Source of the DNA: Nocardiopsis gilva YIM 90087
GTDB lineage: Bacteria > Actinomycetota > Actinomycetes > Streptosporangiales > Streptosporangiaceae
Length of the DNA stretch: 64,000 nt
Assembly: GCF_002263495.1 (NCBI RefSeq)
Contig: NZ_CP022753.1
Coordinates: 868,001-932,000 of the forward strand
Reading direction: 5' to 3'
Shown: positions 58,851-64,000 of the stretch, piece after piece
Position numbering within the stretch: the stretch's first letter is position 1
How the letters are laid out: each line of letters opens with the position of its first letter
Notes under the pieces: model-generated
What the model saw: only the letters and a program-made list of their open reading frames with translations
The model's database searches: none
Told to the model about the DNA's origin: nothing
Position numbers and translations under genes: made by a program

Positions 58851-59852
58851 GTGTCCCCTGAAACCCCCGCGCTCCTCGCCGTCATCCTTGTGGCGCTGGT
58901 GTTCGCTTACACGAACGGCTTCCAGGACGCCGCCAACTCGCTGGCGACGTCGATCTCGACGCGGGCACTGGGCCCGCGCGCCGCCGTCATCATGGCCGCG
59001 AGCATGAACATGATCGGTGCGTTCCTGGGCGAGGGCGTGGCGCGGACGATCGGGCAGAACATCATCGCGCCACCCGAGGGCGCCGACGGCCTCAACGTCC
59101 TGTTCGCCGCCTTGGTCGGCGCCATCGTGTGGAACATCGCGACCTGGTACAAGGGCATGCCGTCGTCCGCCTCACACGCCCTGGTCGGCGGGATGATCGG
59201 GGCGGCGCTGGCGTCGTCCTCGACCGTGGAGTGGTCCGGCGTGGGGGTCAGGTTCGCGCTGCCGATGCTGCTGTCGCCGCTGATCGGCGGGGCGGGCGGT
59301 TTCCTGGTGATGCTGGCGATCATGTGGCTGTTCCGCCGCGCCAGCCCGCGCCGGGTCGGGCGCCGGTTCAAGCTGGCGCAGAGCGTCTCGGCGGCCGCGA
59401 TGTCGCTGGGGAACGGGCTGCAGGACGCGCAGAAGACGATGGGCGTCGTGGTCCTCGCCCTGGTCACCACCGGGTACCAGGTTTCCTACGACGTTCCGGT
59501 GTGGGTGGTCGCGGCGGCAGCGGTGGCGATGTCGCTGGGGACGCTCACCGGGGGCTGGCGGATCATGCGGACGCTGGGCCGCCGGGTGATGCATCTCGAT
59601 CCGCCCACGGGTTTCGCGGCGGAGAGCACGGTCGCGGTGGTGTCCTATGCGACCTCGTTCATCTGGCAGGTGCCGATCTCCAGCACCCACACCATCACGT
59701 CGGCCATCATCGGGGTCGGTGCGACCCGGCGGCTGTCGGCGATCCGCTGGGGTGTGGCCGGGAACATCGTCGCGGTCTGGCTGCTGACGCTCCCGGGCGC
59801 CGCCGCGATCGCCGCCCTCACCTACGGCCTGGTGAAGGCCATAGCGCTCTAG
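58851..59852 (+). CDS. pit: low-affinity inorganic phosphate transporter (Pit)
   Basis: Inner-membrane PHO4-family symporter moving metal-phosphate with protons, 333 residues, about ten helices. The duplicated family signature is visible as FAYTNGFQDAANSLATSIST and SLGNGLQDAQKTMGVVVLAL. GTG start; lies 115 bases after its DUF47 partner. Confidence 0.95.
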   Translation: MSPETPALLAVILVALVFAYTNGFQDAANSLATSISTRALGPRAAVIMAASMNMIGAFLGEGVARTIGQNIIAPPEGADGLNVLFAALVGAIVWNIATWYKGMPSSASHALVGGMIGAALASSSTVEWSGVGVRFALPMLLSPLIGGAGGFLVMLAIMWLFRRASPRRVGRRFKLAQSVSAAAMSLGNGLQDAQKTMGVVVLALVTTGYQVSYDVPVWVVAAAAVAMSLGTLTGGWRIMRTLGRRVMHLDPPTGFAAESTVAVVSYATSFIWQVPISSTHTITSAIIGVGATRRLSAIRWGVAGNIVAVWLLTLPGAAAIAALTYGLVKAIAL

Positions 59853-60098
59853 GGCACGAGGGTACGGCGATCGCGGCGGTTCTTGCTTGTCCCCGGGGCT
59901 GAACCAGGTGGCTCATCTGGCTCGCCCGTCGATCCGTTCGCTTGGGCCACTTCTCCGTCGGCCGGGGTCTTCCGAGGGACGAAAGCCCGTTGTTCGGAGA
60001 ACCGCGTCCCGTGGGCGCACCACTTCCCACGGAGTCCCCACTACGCGCGGGACCCGCACACATCCGGACCGGTCGGGCCGCGGGAAACGCTCGGGGTG

Positions 60099-60434
60099 TC
60101 AGCCCACGCGGGGGACGTTCACGAGGAGCAGCTGCGGGCTGTCGACCTCGTGGAACAGCCACACCCGGTCACACCGGAAGTCCAGGGTCACGGGGCTTCC
60201 CTCGGGCAGGATCTTGGCCGTGACGTAGGGGTTCTCCCGCTCGATGATCTCCTTGGCCATCTTCGCGGGGGCACCGGCCAGCTCGGGCCACTCCTGCTTG
60301 CCCTTGCAGAACGATGCGGACTTCTGCGCGGGAGCGCCCTGGTCGGTGACGGCGGCATTGGCAGCCGCCGGGATGCCCACCCCCAGGCTTGTGGCCGAGG
60401 CGAGAACGAAGGCGGCAACGGTGACGCGCTTCAT
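60099..60434 (-). CDS. secreted potato-inhibitor-I (eglin-like) serine protease inhibitor
   Basis: A 111-residue exported protein: signal peptide to about ANA (residue 27), then an inhibitor domain with WPELAGAPAKMAKEIIERE, the reactive loop LPEGSPVTLDFRCDRVWLF and the terminal VPRVG. GSPVTLD matches the eglin c loop; Thr-Leu would be P2-P1. Two cysteines (in SFCKG and FRCDR) may form a disulfide that eglin c lacks. ATG 60434 is nine bases from GAAGGA; ATG 60443 directly abuts it. Confidence 0.85.
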   Translation of the reverse strand: MKRVTVAAFVLASATSLGVGIPAAANAAVTDQGAPAQKSASFCKGKQEWPELAGAPAKMAKEIIERENPYVTAKILPEGSPVTLDFRCDRVWLFHEVDSPQLLLVNVPRVG

Positions 60435-61140
60435 GGCAACCATTCCTTCAACTTGTGATTGGAAAGGACGTCACAAAATGTAGCACTGAATGTTGACGGT
60501 TGATTACGCGTCCATTGCGGGGGGCGTGCCCGTGGCCGAATGTTTGCGCCGGCGGGCCTATAAGTGCTGGTCGCGTCGGGTGAAAGCAACGCCAGGTTTC
60601 CTGGTGATGTCAAAAGTCGTTGAAAATGAGTGAATATGCGGTGGCCGGTTTGCGAGGTGGTGAACTCGCAGCTCTCCGGCCCTTTTTGGGGTGCCGGCAA
60701 ACCCCGTTTCGGGGTGCCGAGCGCAGGTTCGGGGTCAGGTTCGGAAAATGGACCGATAGTTGACCATGAAGCTCGATTTGCACGTGCAATGCACGTTCGC
60801 ATGCGCTGTGACCTGCTGATGTGCCGACCCAATGAGGAAAAATAACGACTAGATAACGATCGATGGGTCGTAAGTCATATGCTTCCGGGTCGTTGTTCCG
60901 GGCTTGGTGACATCCGTTCGTGGTGTGCCGTTCAGCCAGCCGTGAAATGGTTTACACGAACCCGAGTGAGCTTCTTCACATCCGCTGGCGCAGTATATTA
61001 CGAACAGGATGGCGAAAAAAGGTATGGGGGCACGAAGCGTGTAATCTACAGTTTCGCCGATGCGCTGCGAAGACGAATAGGGTTGATCGCGAGAAAGCCG
61101 CAGGATTAATACTCGTGTTGTAGATCGGGTGCGCCCTGAT
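60435..61140. other. gene-poor low-GC region
   Basis: About 700 bases with clearly lower GC than the genome average and only short frames without protein-like pattern. Probably foreign or decayed DNA. Confidence 0.5.
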
Positions 61141-61149
61141 CAGTCACCA

Positions 61150-61430
61150 TGCACGGAACACCCCGTCCCCTGCCGGATGCAGCACCTGCTCAACCGCGCC
61201 CGCCTGGACCCGGTGAGCTGGCGTTCTACAGGTGCTACGCCGCTGAGCCGGTGTCCCTGGGCCGCCTGGTGGCGGCGAGGCGCCGGTGGCGGGTCGAGAA
61301 GTCCTTCCAGTAGGGCGCGGGCCTGGCCTGGTCGGTGTTCAGACGCTCCCACCAAGCACAGGCTCTGCGCTGCCCTCACCGCAGACAGGCAGCTCGTGAA
61401 TCATGACAAAACGGACCCACAGTCGGAGTG
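61150..61430 (+). pseudogene. transposase relic (IS701/IS4-like C-terminal region)
   Basis: The reading GPGELAFYRCYAAEPVSLGR then LVAARRRWRVEKSFQ resembles the YRCY...RWRVEESFQ core of IS701-type transposases. A TAG follows SFQ (61312), and the continuation GAGLAWS reads on to a deletion-scrambled end. No terminal repeats found. Recognition is from memory. Confidence 0.5.
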
Positions 61431-61662
61431 CTAACCAGTCCGGGGGTTCACAACGGATCGCGTCGGCGTCCTTGCCAGGCAGAGGCGAATAGCTTCGTAT
61501 AAGGGCATTTTCTGGGAGGTGGCGGACTATCGTGAGGGTGTTTGACGCAGTCTGGCGAATGTAGTCCGAGGATGCACCTACGCCCCTGCGGCGCCCCATA
61601 CGTCGGTGTTTGTGGCATAGTGCGAACTCGCCATTCCCCGATCACGTGTTGTCAGGACGTGT

Positions 61663-63691
61663 ATGGTCCACCCCCCATGGAACCCTCCCGGACCGTCAAC
61701 CCCCCACGCCCCCAGCGGGGCACCTCCGTGGCCGGGCGGTGGTCATCCGCCGCCCCCACCACCTCCTGGCTGGCAGCCACCACAGCCGCCACACGGCGGT
61801 GGAGGTGGTGCGGAGCCGCCGTTGGACACGGCCGAATGGCTGGCGGCGCTGCGCGACCGGCTCGTCCGACGCTTCCCCGAACCGCGCGGTGGTTGCGGCG
61901 CGCCTACAACATCACTGCCTGGGCCGCGTTCCCGCTGCTGCTGATCAACCTGCTCCTCATCCCGATACCCGACAGGCGCTGCCGGTCTATCTGGGGATCT
62001 TCACGCTGGCCATCCAGTTGGGCCTGCTGCTGCGTTCCCGCGGGGTGGCGCTGGCTTCCTACCTGTCCATGGTCGTGGCCGCAGCACTGTGGTCACCGCT
62101 AATCTTCGCCGTGCAGCTGGCTGTCATGACCGCCTTCGGCTGGACCAGCCACGACGACGAATCGTCAGTATGGGTGGCAGGCCCGACAGAGGAGGTACTC
62201 AAGCTCGCCCCCCTGGCCGCGGTGCTGATATTCGCCCGCAACCGCGCCGCCCGCTTCGGCATTGCCGACCACATCCTGCTGGGTGCGGCCTGCGGGGCGG
62301 GTTTCGGACTGGCCGAGAACGTCTCCCGCGGCCTGGGCGGGTCGGGCGGCCCCAGCCTGTTGAGCGTCCTCACCACCATGGAGGACGGTGTCGGCCACAC
62401 CTACTCCCTGTTCACCCTCTTCCCCGGTTGGACCTCCGACACCAGCATCGAAAGTTCCGGGCACGCAGTGTGGACCGCGCTGTTAGCCGGCGGTATCGGG
62501 ATTGCCCGACGCTACGGACGCGTGCTGTGGTCCCCACTGGTGCTGGCACTGTTGGGCTGGGTGTGCCTGGACCACATGGCGTGGAACGAGCAGGCCGGCC
62601 TGCTCAGCGCCGGGCTCCTGCCCGAGCCAGCACAGACGCTGCACGCGTGGCTGGGGTCGGGGTTCGCTGCCCGCCCCGCACTGCTCGCCATGATTCTGCT
62701 GGCGGTCTGGCTCGACTATCGCACCCTGGCCAAGGTCCATCAGGGGCTGCCCCCGATCCCGGGAAAGATCGGTACGGGAAGCGGCCCGCCTCCGGCGTTC
62801 GTCCTGGCGATCCTCACTGAGCTCGGCCTGCAGTGGCGAATGCTGCGGCGGGCGCCGTTGATGTATCCCCAGGCGACGGCCTTTGTCCGCGCACGCCGCG
62901 AGCTGGGGTACGGACTTCACCGCGCCGCAGGACATCCCCGGCGCGACGCCCCGCCGCTCCGGCTGATGTGGCAGACCGGCGCCCGTCTGCACAACGCAGT
63001 CGCCATCGGGGTGGCGCTGATTATCACGGGCGCGGCTGTGCTGGCGGTCATGCAGGGCGATCCCGTGGCAGCGCACGCCTTCCTGGCCCCGCAACTGGAA
63101 AGCCTGGCCGACTGGTGGAACGGGCTCAGCCCTGGAGGGCAGTTCCTGGTCACCGCCGGTGGTGTCGCCGGGTTGATGCTCATCCCCGGCGTGGGCTTCA
63201 TGGCCGCGGTCGGAGCCGCCACGACTGCTACCGGTGTTGCGGCCAGTGGGCGTGACATCGCCCGTGCCATTCGTGACAAGGCCCCTGGAGCCCTTGCTGC
63301 GCACCTGGCGATCGCCGTCTTCGTGGGGCGGCTCCGGCCCGCCACAGTAGTCAAAGTCAACGGCCGGTGGCCGATCAACTCCCAATGGGCCGGAAAGGAG
63401 TATCGTGACTTCCGGCGATACCCCCAGGAGCTCTATGAAAAGTACGGCCCCGTACGGTTTACAGATAGAGGATATCCTGACTTCAGTCCGAACGCGCGGT
63501 TCACAGTTGATGTGCCGACAACCGGAAAGCGGTCCACAGATTTCAGGCTTGCCAATCAGGCGGCGGGACTTCCGGCAACTCCGAAGGGGTGGACATGGCA
63601 TCACGTCGAGGACGGCCGAACCATGCACTTGATTCCCTACGAACTGCATGACGCGGTTAAGCATAGCGGTGGTATAGCGAACAGCAGATGA
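61663..63691 (+). pseudogene. PrsW-type protease fused to WHH nuclease toxin, two apparent frameshifts
   Basis: Encodes a Pro-rich N-terminus (from ATG 61663), a multi-helix PrsW-type intramembrane protease domain (GPTEEVLKLAPLAAVLIFAR, GAGFGLAENVSRG, GHAVW, LDHMAWNE) and a C-terminal HNH/ENDO VII WHH nuclease (DFRLANQAAGLPATPKGWTW, HHVEDGRTMHLIPYELHDAV). The reading frame changes twice: near 61874-61885 (before TARWLRRAYNITAWAAFPLL) and near 61961-61985 (before LPVYLGIFTL). Both shifts are in the same direction. This is either gene decay or assembly error, since the rest is intact and an immunity gene follows. Expected role: toxin released by its own protease domain. Confidence 0.75.
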
Positions 63692-63698
63692 GTTGCAA

Positions 63699-64000
63699 AT
63701 GAGCATCGGATTCATAGAGGTATTTCCACCAGCAACTGCCGACCAGATCATCGGCCTAGAACAGCATGTCGGTAGTCCAATCCCGCCGGCATTCCGTGCG
63801 TTCCTCGGGGCGAACAACGGTGGGCAACCGTATCCCAATTACCTGAGAACCAACCACGATGTCAGTGTCCACCTGTTCCTTGGGATCGGCCACAAGTGGG
63901 AGCCCTACTTCGATATCTACCGCTACCTGCGCGTCTACTCGGACCGCGTGATTCCCAGGTTTCTTCCCGTTGCCACGGACGAGGGTGGCAACCTCCTCTA
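63699..64000 (+). CDS. SUKH (SMI1/KNR4) immunity protein, partial
   Basis: Starts ATG 63699, 7 bases after the toxin stop, and runs off the window. The visible 100 residues (FLGANNGGQPYPNYLRTNHD, VSVHLFLGIGHKWEPYFDIY, FLPVATDEGGNLL) match the SUKH fold, a common immunity partner of nuclease toxins. It should neutralise the WHH nuclease of the preceding gene. Confidence 0.88.
   Translation, partial: MSIGFIEVFPPATADQIIGLEQHVGSPIPPAFRAFLGANNGGQPYPNYLRTNHDVSVHLFLGIGHKWEPYFDIYRYLRVYSDRVIPRFLPVATDEGGNLL

Noticed and set aside
60879-61109. 76-codon open frame in the low-GC region
   Set aside because: No family pattern and no ribosome binding site; the region looks decayed.

Overview
The window looks like chromosomal DNA of a high-GC actinobacterium. 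The 16S rRNA, BldC, DUF3073, the DivIVA-repeat proteins, the frequent GTG starts and ATGA/GTGA overlaps all fit; the overall gene set suggests Nocardiopsaceae (Nocardiopsis or a relative), which is an inference and not a typed result. No tRNA gene, phage or CRISPR array was recognised. One complete rrn operon (16S-23S-5S, plus strand) sits at 24.4-29.8 kb.

Layout. 0.2-5.4 kb: methylmalonyl-CoA mutase operon mutA-mutB-meaB. 5.7-14.2 kb: a STAS anti-anti-sigma factor, a Nudix hydrolase, two tandem SLC13/DASS carboxylate transporters, an orphan TAXI-type lipoprotein, an OmpR-type two-component pair, and a DUF6504-like gene under a perfect actinobacterial SOS box. 14.5-18.0 kb: a TetR regulator, two adjacent proteins each carrying four DivIVA-like units, a lipoprotein amidase and a YkvA protein. 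18.2-21.5 kb: nikA-like and nikB-like nickel transporter genes split by a terminator and a glyoxalase; the rest of the transporter (nikCDE) lies 27 kb away at 48.3-51.1 kb. Both parts carry a Nur-type (nickel Fur) box just upstream of the first gene. 21.4-23.8 kb: an ECF41 sigma factor with its oxidoreductase partner.

30.3-34.9 kb, directly behind the rrn operon, is the most unusual part: a cyanobactin-like RiPP cassette. It has a 53-residue precursor with a GVDQS site, a 12-residue putative core and an AGDSDE follower; a PatA/PatG-family subtilisin-like protease with an intact triad; a 66-residue small protein; and a second PatA/PatG-type protease domain with the triad changed to Glu-His-Cys and fused to a GNAT acetyltransferase. 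No YcaO heterocyclase, dehydrogenase or prenyltransferase is seen, so an unheterocyclised, possibly macrocyclic and acylated peptide is the inferred product.

35.0-36.3 kb: two small GntR regulators, a long operator-like inverted repeat and two small unknown genes. 36.3-44.3 kb: redox and regulatory accessory genes (MarR-like, SDR/LysR pair, monooxygenase, DoxX, an ECF42 sigma factor with its DGPF/YCII partner, ROK repressor, TetR). 44.4-48.1 kb: a heterodimeric ABC exporter divergent from the TetR gene. 51.4-59.9 kb: ordinary core genes (bldC, a conserved unknown, DUF3073, purM, purF, an SCP-like protein, DUF47-pit phosphate transport). 60.1-64.0 kb: a secreted eglin/potato-inhibitor-I protein, a gene-poor stretch with a transposase relic, and a PrsW-protease/WHH-nuclease toxin gene with two apparent frameshifts, followed by a SUKH immunity gene cut by the window end.
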